64,000 nt of DNA from Ww85 sp963745765 (GTDB taxonomy: Bacteria > Desulfobacterota > Desulfobulbia > Desulfobulbales > Desulfocapsaceae): NCBI GenBank assembly GCA_963745765.1, contig CAVUYQ010000022.1, forward strand, positions 1 through 64,000, given 5' to 3'. Position 1 is the stretch's first letter, and every line of letters starts with the position of its first letter. Below the pieces are notes generated by a model. That model was not told where the DNA came from. It did not search any database and saw only the letters and a list, made by a program, of their open reading frames with translations. The position numbers and the translations under genes are program-made. This document shows, in pieces, positions 54,396 through 62,878 of the stretch.

Positions 54396-55319
54396 ATGAT
54401 GAGAACCTACATTATCTGGCTGTTCATGCCACTCAGTTTGCTTTTGTTCTCCGTTTCCCCGTCATTAGGGGCGTCAATGAGTTCTCAGGGGACAGGGGAA
54501 AAAAACGGCTTCATCGGCGCTGAGACATGCAAAGAATGTCACGAAACACAATATGCCACGTATTCAACATCAATTCATTCCAAGAAAACAGTAAAAGGAC
54601 CACAGTCCCAGGATGCCTGTGAGACCTGTCACGGACCGGGTGCCCTGCACGTGGAAAAAGGCGGCGGCCGCGGTGTCGACATCTTCGCCTTTAACGCCGA
54701 GGCCGACCCGGCAGAAAAGGCTGCCAAATGTTTATCCTGCCACATGAAAAACACTCCCAGTATGGACAACTGGGATCTTGGCGCCCACAGCCGCAACGGA
54801 GTGTCCTGCGAATCCTGCCACGATCTCCACGTGCGGGGAACCCAGCTGCCGGACGAGCCCGTCGTTTGTTTCGGCTGTCACCGCAATGTCAAGACCCAAG
54901 CCATCAAACGCTCTCATCATCCAATTATCGAGGGTAAACTCAACTGTTCTTCATGTCACCAGCCCCACGGCAGTCTTGCTATGCACATGGTTAAGGCGGA
55001 CACCACCCAACAGCTCTGCTATTCCTGTCATGCCGATAAGCGAGGACCGTATATCTACGAACATCCGCCGGTCGCAGAGAATTGCCTGAATTGCCATACC
55101 CCCCATGGCAGCCTGCACGCTAAGCTGCTGACTGAAAAGCTGCCGAATCTCTGCCAGGATTGCCATGACTGGTCGCGCCATCCCGGTACACCCTATGACA
55201 ACAACAGTGGTTTCTCCGGGAAGAGCCCCAGTAATCGATTTTTCGGACGTTCCTGCGTGAACTGCCATGGAGCCATACACGGCAGCACCACCTTTGAACA
55301 GCATTTATTTACGCGATAG
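54396..55319 (+). CDS. Decaheme c-type cytochrome, DmsE/MtrA family
   Basis: A 307-residue periplasmic cytochrome with ten CxxCH heme motifs: CKECH, CETCH, CLSCH, CESCH, CFGCH, CSSCH, CYSCH, CLNCH, CQDCH and CVNCH. The ATG at 54396 has GGAGG six bases before it; the long upstream frame is a shadow of the FGE gene. A signal peptide ends near SLGAS. Spacing and the QPHGS and TPHGS pairs match DmsE/MtrA cytochromes that insert into an MtrB-type barrel. It precedes such a barrel gene by 11 bases. It should carry electrons across the outer membrane. Confidence 0.95.
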   Translation: MMRTYIIWLFMPLSLLLFSVSPSLGASMSSQGTGEKNGFIGAETCKECHETQYATYSTSIHSKKTVKGPQSQDACETCHGPGALHVEKGGGRGVDIFAFNAEADPAEKAAKCLSCHMKNTPSMDNWDLGAHSRNGVSCESCHDLHVRGTQLPDEPVVCFGCHRNVKTQAIKRSHHPIIEGKLNCSSCHQPHGSLAMHMVKADTTQQLCYSCHADKRGPYIYEHPPVAENCLNCHTPHGSLHAKLLTEKLPNLCQDCHDWSRHPGTPYDNNSGFSGKSPSNRFFGRSCVNCHGAIHGSTTFEQHLFTR

Positions 55320-55330
55320 GAGGAAGAATT

Positions 55331-57367
55331 ATGAAGAATCAATCCCTACTGTTTGCTACCGCAGCAATGCTCATCCTCCCTAGCGGAAATTCGGTTTTCG
55401 CAGCTGACGAAGCGCCATTTAGCGGCTCGATCGAGGTGGGCGGCAGGATCGGTGATGGTGAAGATGAAGGTGCAAAAGCTCAAGAGTATCAAGATCTGAG
55501 CGATGGCGTAATCGGCAATGTCAACCTCAATTATGACACCGACGATTACTTTCTCGGATTCGAGGGCACAAACATTGGCATGGACGACCAATACTATCAA
55601 CTTAAAGGCCGGTCCTATGGCAAATTCAAATATTCACTTTTTTACGATGAGCTTCCGCATAACCTGTCGTTTGATGCCTACTCTTTTTACTCCGGCGTAG
55701 GATCCGGTTTTCTCTACATCGATGATGCCAATCCGAAAAACCAGGATACCTGGAAAAAATTCGATTACGATATAAAGAGGAAAAACTATGGCGGAAATTT
55801 CGGGCTAACACTTGCTTCCCCATATTTTTTTAACGTCGAGGTTGACCGGGTAGAACAGGGAGGCCTCAAACCGCTTGGCTCAGGTAGTTTTTCCGGGATG
55901 GTCGAAATGCCTGAACCGGTTGATTACGTGACCAACAATTTAAACGTTATCGGCGGATATCGCTCCGACGATCTATCGATCAAAGTATCCGGGTTGTACA
56001 GCACCTTCGACAATTCCAATAACTACCTGGCCTGGCAGAACCCTTTCCTCGGTATTACCGAGTACAACTCCCTGGCGCCGGATAACGATTATGCCCGACT
56101 GGGGCTCGACCTGACCTGGCGAAAACTGCCCTGGAATTCGACACTGGTGCTGACCGGCAGTTATACGAGCCTGACAGGCAGTTTCTCGCAGGACCAGGTA
56201 GGTGCAGAAATGCCGGCCGGCTTGAACGAAACCACATTCGACGGGGATGTCTCAACCACCAATTTTTCTGCGACCTATGCCTCCCATCCAGCAGATATGC
56301 TTGATACCAGGGTGTTCTACAAATACGACGACAGGAATAATGACTCCACTGTTATCGAATACAACGGAGAAGGTAACGACGAGTTTCTGATCGATTATTC
56401 AAAACAAATGCTCGGTTTCGATGCCAAGTATCGGTTTTCCTCTGAGACCAGTCTGGACGGTGGTTACACCTTTGCAAACATTGATCGCACCAATCGTGAT
56501 GATGGCACTAACAGCAAAGACAACAGGATTTTCTTCAAGCTGAAGAATACCAGCATCGAAAATGTTACAGCGAAACTCGAATATACCTACCTGAATCGGG
56601 ATACCGATGAGGATTTTGACCTGACCGGTTTAACCCCCTACGATGCGGACTATATACGACCGTTCGTCTCAAGGTATGACGTGGCCTCGAAGTCAATGAA
56701 CGCGATCAAACTGGCCCTGGAATATTACCCGCTGGAAAGGCTTGGTCTTGGTGTATCATATAGGTACGTCGACAACGATTATGACGATGTAACGTTGGGA
56801 CGGACCAGTGACAAAGGCCATGAATTGTATGGTGATGTCACCTGGCAAGCGTCTAAATTGCTCACCTTGAGCGGCTTCGTTGGCTACGAAAAATATCAGG
56901 CGGACTCCAACCATTACAATTTCAGCCCCGGTCAAATTGCCGACCCCACAATAGACGACGGAAATTCATCATCATATCGCTGGACACAGGGCATTAACCA
57001 GGATTTCTGGTCCGTCGGCCTTACGGCCCTGATGCCGCTCATAAAAGACCGTTTAATGCTCAGTTTGTCCTGGAATTACCAGAATTCAGATGGAAACAGC
57101 GACTTTACCACAGAAGGCCCTAATGAACTCCAGCCAATCAATAAATACGAAGACTATTACATCAATACTATCGAGGCGAAAGCGCAGTACGCAATGACCG
57201 AAACCATGGATCTGACGGTCGGATATATCTACGAAAAGAGCATATATGAAGACCAGCAGTACCTGGATTACGAGTATATTCTCGGAGGTACCTACCTCAG
57301 CGGTGCCTACAGCGACTACAACTATGAAGCTAATATTGGCTATGTAACCGTAAAGTACAAGTTTTAA
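55331..57367 (+). CDS. MtrB/PioB-family decaheme-associated outer-membrane porin
   Basis: A 678-residue beta-barrel with signal peptide ending VFAAD and a strong ribosome site AGGAGG. The N-terminus GSIEVGGRIGDGEDEGAKAQEYQDLSDGVIGNVNLNY and the blocks YDELPHNLSFDA and SVGLTALMPLIKDRLML match the MtrB/PioB family. It ends in a strand with terminal Phe (VTVKYKF), the BAM signal. No N-terminal CxxC as in Shewanella MtrB. It should form the sheath around the decaheme cytochrome. No outer-surface cytochrome (MtrC/OmcA type) is present. Confidence 0.93.
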   Translation: MKNQSLLFATAAMLILPSGNSVFAADEAPFSGSIEVGGRIGDGEDEGAKAQEYQDLSDGVIGNVNLNYDTDDYFLGFEGTNIGMDDQYYQLKGRSYGKFKYSLFYDELPHNLSFDAYSFYSGVGSGFLYIDDANPKNQDTWKKFDYDIKRKNYGGNFGLTLASPYFFNVEVDRVEQGGLKPLGSGSFSGMVEMPEPVDYVTNNLNVIGGYRSDDLSIKVSGLYSTFDNSNNYLAWQNPFLGITEYNSLAPDNDYARLGLDLTWRKLPWNSTLVLTGSYTSLTGSFSQDQVGAEMPAGLNETTFDGDVSTTNFSATYASHPADMLDTRVFYKYDDRNNDSTVIEYNGEGNDEFLIDYSKQMLGFDAKYRFSSETSLDGGYTFANIDRTNRDDGTNSKDNRIFFKLKNTSIENVTAKLEYTYLNRDTDEDFDLTGLTPYDADYIRPFVSRYDVASKSMNAIKLALEYYPLERLGLGVSYRYVDNDYDDVTLGRTSDKGHELYGDVTWQASKLLTLSGFVGYEKYQADSNHYNFSPGQIADPTIDDGNSSSYRWTQGINQDFWSVGLTALMPLIKDRLMLSLSWNYQNSDGNSDFTTEGPNELQPINKYEDYYINTIEAKAQYAMTETMDLTVGYIYEKSIYEDQQYLDYEYILGGTYLSGAYSDYNYEANIGYVTVKYKF

Positions 57368-57734
57368 GCCATAACTTGAGGGTACCTTGAGTGAATGTCG
57401 TATCAGGCATATCATCGTGATGTGCCTGATACACAGGGACAGGGGGCAGAACCCCTGTTCAACAGCCTCCATAGCCTATCACAGGGAGCTTCCCCGCTCC
57501 CTGTGATAGGCTATTTCGTTTCCACTATTGAGACCAAGAGACGGAACCCTCACCTGCGGATAGCAGGGCCAAGATAATAAAATTGTTGTAAAATGTTGCA
57601 CACCGGGCAATCCCGTGCCTGGAAAACCAATAAGGCGAACCATCCCTCCATTTTGATTGCTTGTCATTTGCCGACAAAGTAACGTGCTGTATAGGCAGAT
57701 GAATTGCACGAGTCGCTTTTACAACACTCCCGCT
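57368..57734. other. Spacer between porin and mgtE genes
   Basis: Contains the perfect 19-bp hairpin at 57471-57514 and a smaller CAGGGG/CCCCTG hairpin near 57440-57460. No gene seen. Confidence 0.55.
57471..57514 (+). terminator. Perfect 19-bp hairpin, probable terminator after the porin gene
   Basis: ATAGCCTATCACAGGGAGC pairs exactly with 57496-57514 around a TTCCCC loop. It is followed by TTCGTTT, a poor T tract. The stem is unusually long and exact for a terminator; a repeated extragenic palindrome is another option. Confidence 0.6.
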
Positions 57735-59117
57735 ATGACCTCAAAGAAAACGACCAGGAAAATGCTTGATACACGAGAACCGACAGAAGTCCTTAGTGAT
57801 CTGATACGCACCCGCGATGAATCCGGGATTTCAGATTATATCGAATCACTCAGTGCTCCGGAGACGGCACGGGCTATTTCCCGACTGCCGGAAGCCGAAC
57901 AGCAGCTCCTTTTTTCCCTGCTCAGTCCTGAGGATGCCGCTGATGTAATAGAAGACGTCTCTGATGCCCAGGCTGCCGAGATGGTGGAGAATATGCCCCT
58001 GGAGCAGGCAGCTGCGATTATGGAGGAATTGGACAGCGACCACCTTGCCGATCTTCTTGGCGAGATGGACGACAGGGTGAGTGAATCAATTCTGTCCAGG
58101 ATGGAAAAAGAGGATGCGGAAGAAGCCAGGATAATGCTGAATTATGCACCCGACAGTGCGGGTGGACTGATGATTTCCGAGTACCTTGCCTTCCGTGCAG
58201 ACAATACCATACAGGATGTCCTCAATGACCTGCAGGCAAATCATGAAGAATACAATAACTATAATGTGCAGTATTTTTATGTGGTAGATCAGCGTGATAA
58301 GCTGACCGGTGTACTGCGTATGCATAACCTGCTTTTCCCTGCCCGGGAAACGGTTCTTGGCGAGATAATGCTGTCCAATCCGCTCAGTGTCTCTGTCAAC
58401 GCGACTTTGCCGGAACTGCAGAATTTTTTTGAAGAGCACAAGTTGTTCGGTGTACCGGTCGTCAATGATAACCAGGAATTACTGGGAGTTGTGCTGCCGG
58501 GTGCGATAGAGGAACAAATAAATAAACAGAAAACCAAGGCCTTTCTGCGACTGAGCGGCATTATCGGCGGTGAAGAATTTCGGACAATGCCCCTGGCTGT
58601 GCGCTCCGGCCGCCGTCTTTCCTGGCTGAGCTTGAATATTGTTCTCAACATCCTGGCTGCCAGTGTCATCGCCCTCTACCAGGATACCCTGGCTGCGGCT
58701 ATTACCTTGGCGGTATTTCTGCCAATGGTGAGCGATATGAGCGGTTGTTCTGGCAACCAGGCTGTTGCCGTCTCAATGCGGGAGCTGTCTCTTGGTCTGG
58801 TCCAGCCCAATGAAATTATGTGGGTTGTTCTTAAAGAAGCACGGGTAGGAATTATCAATGGCCTGGTTCTCGGATTATTGCTGGGCTCCGTGGCCTATCT
58901 CTGGCAGCGAAACGTGTGGCTGGCTCTTGTCGTGGGCGGTGCTCTGGCAGCCAATACGCTTGTGTCTGTAACACTGGGCGGATCTTTGCCGCTCATACTC
59001 AAGAGACTGAAGATGGATCCCGCCCTGGTGTCCAGTCCGCTATTGACCACTGTAACGGACATGTGTGGGTTCTTTTTTGTTCTCAGTCTCGCCTCCGTAT
59101 TCTTATCGAGACTGTAA
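57735..59117 (+). CDS. mgtE: Magnesium transporter MgtE
   Basis: A 460-residue magnesium channel. An acidic N domain (about 20-130: LSPEDAADVIEDVSDAQAAEMVENMPLEQAAAIMEELDSD) and CBS domains (about 135-260) precede five membrane helices. The family pore signature is LPMVSDMSGCSGNQAVAVSMREL, and the end is the usual TDMCGFFFVLSLASVFL. The start is uncertain: ATG 57735 or 57762; neither has a strong site. Domain order is complete. Cytoplasmic domains sense magnesium and gate the pore. Confidence 0.93.
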   Translation: MTSKKTTRKMLDTREPTEVLSDLIRTRDESGISDYIESLSAPETARAISRLPEAEQQLLFSLLSPEDAADVIEDVSDAQAAEMVENMPLEQAAAIMEELDSDHLADLLGEMDDRVSESILSRMEKEDAEEARIMLNYAPDSAGGLMISEYLAFRADNTIQDVLNDLQANHEEYNNYNVQYFYVVDQRDKLTGVLRMHNLLFPARETVLGEIMLSNPLSVSVNATLPELQNFFEEHKLFGVPVVNDNQELLGVVLPGAIEEQINKQKTKAFLRLSGIIGGEEFRTMPLAVRSGRRLSWLSLNIVLNILAASVIALYQDTLAAAITLAVFLPMVSDMSGCSGNQAVAVSMRELSLGLVQPNEIMWVVLKEARVGIINGLVLGLLLGSVAYLWQRNVWLALVVGGALAANTLVSVTLGGSLPLILKRLKMDPALVSSPLLTTVTDMCGFFFVLSLASVFLSRL

Positions 59118-59235
59118 TTTTCAAAGCTGTTGAGCAGGTACTGGTCGGCAACCGCTCCGCTGCTTTTCTTCCTCTTCACTCTTCCCTCTTTTTTGCTGAA
59201 ATTGCTGGGTTATTGTGTCGGAAAGAGGTAAAAAC

Positions 59236-60603
59236 ATGAAGGCGGGATATTCAGTTGTTGCAGACCTATCTGCAGATTCATCCAATCAATCTCAACACTG
59301 CTATAAAAAAGAATCAGGCATGGAACGTTTTATAGAATCAGACACGGTTGTTGATCAGCAGTATCATGGCAGTATTCTCCTATCTGCCGGCTATTCAGAC
59401 GCTTTGAAGGAGCGCTTGACAGAATGTATCAAATGCTATCGGGCCTTTGAGAATAACGGCAGTGCCGCTATGCTTTATATCGCGGCCTGGAAGGGTAACC
59501 ACAAAAGAATCTGGTATGAATATTCAGGAAGAGACTTCATTAATCTCTTTGGCTGCCAGCCGCACGAGATAGCAGACGTCTTTCGCAGGAGTGTCAACGA
59601 GCGTCGAATTTACAAAGATATCGACATGCGGCCCGGTGTTCAAAAAGAGGTGAAATCGCACAGCGTATGGAGCGATTCATGGCAGGAATTACGGGAAGAG
59701 GGGAAAAAAAACGGAACTATCGAAGCGGTATACAAGGTCACTATCGGTCAGGGCCATACCGTCTGGCTTAAAGACCAGGCGACCATTGAAGTTTTCGAAG
59801 AGGACAACATCTGTTTATCGCTCGGATTTCTCACCATTGTTACCAAAGAGATGGATTCGGAAGAAAAGTTGAAAAAACACCATGATCTTCTCGAGACCAT
59901 TGTGCAGGACCGTACAGCGGAATTGACGAAACTCAACAGTCAGCTTCAGCAGGAAATTGAAGAACGCAAAATTGCCGAGGAAAAACTCAGTCAGAGCTAC
60001 CTGCAATTGCAGCGAAGTCTTGACGAAACGATCAATGCCATGTCCCTAACTCTGGAGGAACGGGATCCTTATACGGCAGGCCATCAGCGACGGACGACGG
60101 ATCTTTCCCTGGCGATTGCCAGGGAAATGGGACTTGATGAGCATGAGATGAAAGGCCTTCAAATGGCCGGATTAATTCATGATATGGGCAAGATATCCGT
60201 CCCCGGTGAAATCTTGAGTAAACCCGGTGGCCTCAACGATGCAGAACTGCAATTGATCAAGAGGCATCCCCAGGTGGCCTATGACATCCTCAATCAAATA
60301 GATTTTCCCTGGCCGGTAGATAAGATTGTGCTGCAGCATCATGAAAAATTTGATGGCTCAGGTTACCCGCAAGGTCTTTCCGGGACGGATATTCTTCTGG
60401 CATCGAGGATCCTGTGTGTTGCCGATGTGGTTGAAACAATGGAAACCCATCGCCCATACAGGCCAAGCCTTGGCAGAGACGCCGCCCTGGAGGAGATCAT
60501 AAACAACAGAGGGATTCTTTATGATCCCGATGTCGTTGATGCCTGCCTGCGCCTGTTTCGGGATACAGGCTTTCAGTATTCAACAGGGTCGGCAGTTTTT
60601 TGA
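59236..60603 (+). CDS. PAS-like/HD-GYP cyclic-di-GMP phosphodiesterase
   Basis: A 455-residue signalling protein. The ATG at 59236 follows AGAGGT; a GTG at 59215 is weaker. No membrane segment. Residues about 70-210 look like a PAS-type sensor (YEYSGRDFINLFGCQPHEIADVF; VTIGQGHTVWLKDQATIEVF). A coiled-coil linker (about 215-270) leads to the HD-GYP domain with GHQRRTTDLS, LIHDMGKISVP and HHEKFDGSGYPQGLSG. All metal-binding residues of an active HD-GYP are visible. It should degrade c-di-GMP. The MFS gene follows after 68 bases. Confidence 0.92.
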   Translation: MKAGYSVVADLSADSSNQSQHCYKKESGMERFIESDTVVDQQYHGSILLSAGYSDALKERLTECIKCYRAFENNGSAAMLYIAAWKGNHKRIWYEYSGRDFINLFGCQPHEIADVFRRSVNERRIYKDIDMRPGVQKEVKSHSVWSDSWQELREEGKKNGTIEAVYKVTIGQGHTVWLKDQATIEVFEEDNICLSLGFLTIVTKEMDSEEKLKKHHDLLETIVQDRTAELTKLNSQLQQEIEERKIAEEKLSQSYLQLQRSLDETINAMSLTLEERDPYTAGHQRRTTDLSLAIAREMGLDEHEMKGLQMAGLIHDMGKISVPGEILSKPGGLNDAELQLIKRHPQVAYDILNQIDFPWPVDKIVLQHHEKFDGSGYPQGLSGTDILLASRILCVADVVETMETHRPYRPSLGRDAALEEIINNRGILYDPDVVDACLRLFRDTGFQYSTGSAVF

Positions 60604-60671
60604 ACGAATCAATAGCTTTTTAGTCGAAGACAAGCCAGTCCCGGCCACAATCTTTTATTTGAACGCGCCCC

Positions 60672-61826
60672 ATGTCCGCCAATCTGAAAATTCTTTTTGC
60701 TTTGAGCCTCATTCACTTTACCGGTGATTTTTACTCTTCCTTTATCAACCCTCTTTTTCCGATTTTTATCGACAAACTCGGCCTTACCCTGACCCAGGTT
60801 GGTATCATTGCCGGCACAATGCGCCTGCTCGCCTTTATTATCCAGCCGACTGTAGGTTACTGGGCCGACCGTTATCAGTCGCGCGTTTTCATTTTCACCG
60901 GTCTGTCACTGACCATTGTGTTTATACCGATTACCGGTATTGCCCCCAATTTCTGGCTGCTGCTGCTGTGTGTGGCTCTTGGTTCTGTTGGTTCCGCGAT
61001 GTTCCATCCTTCAGTCACCGGAATGGTGCCACTATACGCCGGCACGAAGGCCGGTTTTTCCATGTCCATATTTAACACCGGCGGGACCCTGGCCTTTGGT
61101 CTTGGCCCCCTCTTCATTACCTGGTATGTCGCCTATTTCGGTTTGGCGGCCATGCCTGCCACCATGATCGGCGGCTTGCTGGTCCTTGTTTATCTGCTGA
61201 AGGTGATACCAAAGCCGCAAAGCGAGGGCATGAAGCGCTCCGGTTTTTTAGGAGCGATCAAGGAAAGTCTGGGGAGCGCCTGGAAAGTCATCGCCTTGAT
61301 CTGGCTGGTCATGTTCATGCGCGCGGTAGTGGGGCAGTCTTTTTTGACATTCATGCCGGTGCTTTTTGTACAGAAGGGTTTCAGCGTGGTTTCTGCGGGG
61401 ACGATCTATGCGGTTTTTCTCGTGTCCGGTACCCTGAGCGGCTTGCTTTCCGGACACATTTCCGACCGCATTGGCTTTAAGCCGGTTTTTCTTTTCATCT
61501 TTCTCTTCATGTCCCCGGCCCTCTGGCTGCTTATGCAGCTCAACGGCAACTGGATCTATTTCGGGGCCGCACTGGCCGGCAGTTTCGTTCTGGCACCGCT
61601 TCCCCTCGGGGTCAGCATGGCCCAGACTCTGGCTCCGAGAGGACGCTCTATGGTGGCGAGCCTGATGATGGGTTTCGCTTACGGCCTCGGGGGAATTGTC
61701 GCCCCGCTTGTCGGGAAATTAGCGGACACCTATACCATCAGCCCTGTCCTTGCCGTTATAGCCTGCATTCCCTTGCTGATAATCCCCGTTATCTCACAGT
61801 TTCCGAAAACGCGCAGCAATGGTTGA
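60672..61826 (+). CDS. MFS transporter, fosmidomycin-resistance (Fsr) type
   Basis: A 384-residue twelve-helix carrier. The opening FALSLIHFTGDFYSSFINPLFPIFIDKLGLTLTQVG and the A motif GYWADRYQSR match the fosmidomycin-resistance branch; SGHISDRIGF is the second A motif. It moves small molecules out of the cell by proton antiport. The actual substrate in this organism is unknown. It may be co-transcribed with the HD-GYP gene. Confidence 0.9.
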   Translation: MSANLKILFALSLIHFTGDFYSSFINPLFPIFIDKLGLTLTQVGIIAGTMRLLAFIIQPTVGYWADRYQSRVFIFTGLSLTIVFIPITGIAPNFWLLLLCVALGSVGSAMFHPSVTGMVPLYAGTKAGFSMSIFNTGGTLAFGLGPLFITWYVAYFGLAAMPATMIGGLLVLVYLLKVIPKPQSEGMKRSGFLGAIKESLGSAWKVIALIWLVMFMRAVVGQSFLTFMPVLFVQKGFSVVSAGTIYAVFLVSGTLSGLLSGHISDRIGFKPVFLFIFLFMSPALWLLMQLNGNWIYFGAALAGSFVLAPLPLGVSMAQTLAPRGRSMVASLMMGFAYGLGGIVAPLVGKLADTYTISPVLAVIACIPLLIIPVISQFPKTRSNG

Positions 61827-62030
61827 GGAATTGATAAATCCCGGCGAGAATTGACATCTCACTTGATATCAGGAAATATTCAGGTTAGACGATAATTCCG
61901 TCTTACAAGGCGAGGAATGTCCAGACTTGCCTGCTGCTGAAAAATATGGGTACCTTGAATAATCAGGTTTTTCGGCCGCTGCGTCATCCAAAGCCGGGGA
62001 TGGGTTGTGGCAATGCCCGTTGACTTTCCT

Positions 62031-62423
62031 CTATTTTATCGTCAACACCGGACAGTGAGCCTGCAGGATGACATATTGTGCCGTAGATCCGAATATGAGT
62101 TTTCCCAGCTTGGAACGGCTTTTAACACCAATGATAATTAACTCAGCGTCGTTTTCCCTGGCAAATTTGACAATATCTTCACCTGCAGTGAATCCTCGAA
62201 CCAGGAGGTGCGTGCTGACTGGAATGTTCTTTTTGTCAAAAAATGCTTTTGCGCTTTCCAGGTTGTATTCTGCTTCCAGAGCCTGGGGTTTTGTGGTTTT
62301 TTCCCCTCCGGGAAGCGACGTGAGAATAAAAACTTCACCGTGAAATGCCAGGGCCTGTTTTTCTGCCAGTTCGATGAGGTCATTACCAACATTTGTGCCT
62401 CGGTAGCCAATAATAATTTTCAT
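62031..62423 (-). CDS. Universal stress protein (UspA family)
   Basis: A 130-residue cytoplasmic protein with an AAGGGAG site before its ATG. The alpha/beta fold opens with MKIIIGYRGT and the ATP-binding loop is GVKSRSKLGKLIFGST, which fits the G2xG9xG(S/T) pattern, so ATP binding is likely. It stands alone, divergent from the Nramp gene. It is induced by stress in many bacteria; the exact role here is unknown. Confidence 0.93.
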   Translation of the reverse strand: MKIIIGYRGTNVGNDLIELAEKQALAFHGEVFILTSLPGGEKTTKPQALEAEYNLESAKAFFDKKNIPVSTHLLVRGFTAGEDIVKFARENDAELIIIGVKSRSKLGKLIFGSTAQYVILQAHCPVLTIK

Positions 62424-62878
62424 CCTTTACTCCCTTAATATTTTTTTTACAATGAAGGCTGTATTCACGTCACTAAAGGATACTTAACCAAATATTCCAT
62501 GACATTTGAGAGAAAATGTTCATGAACGTCGGCTTAATTGTATCTCGTATACATTGGTTGATTATAACGGCATTGAGATGTATAGCTTTCAAGAATCTGG
62601 TTGTCTCCTTCCTTCATATTCAGGGAGGTCTTTGTTTAGCAGGAATAGTTGATATAATATAGCTTTTTTGGTGGCAAAAAACAGTAACTTCTTCCCGTGA
62701 TAATGAAACGGTAATACCGTCATGTTGATAATGGACCGGCAAGCAGCATTGCCGGCAAGGCATCGTAACAATAGACGTGCCCTGAGCTTCATATCGTTGC
62801 TATTCTGATGAGAAAATTTCGAGCATAACGCAGAGATCGGGCGGAAAGGGTCAAACAAAGTGGAGACCATTGATAAAA
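62424..62878. other. 455-base spacer upstream of the Nramp gene
   Basis: No gene. TATAAT at 62653-62658 with TTGTTT 15 bases upstream may be a weak promoter. A hairpin CCGGCAA/TTGCCGG lies at about 62735-62755. I looked for a manganese (yybP-ykoY) riboswitch or a metal-regulator box and could not recognise one. Confidence 0.45.

Noticed and set aside
62424..62878. Possible manganese riboswitch before the Nramp gene
   Set aside because: The conserved yybP-ykoY sequence blocks could not be found.
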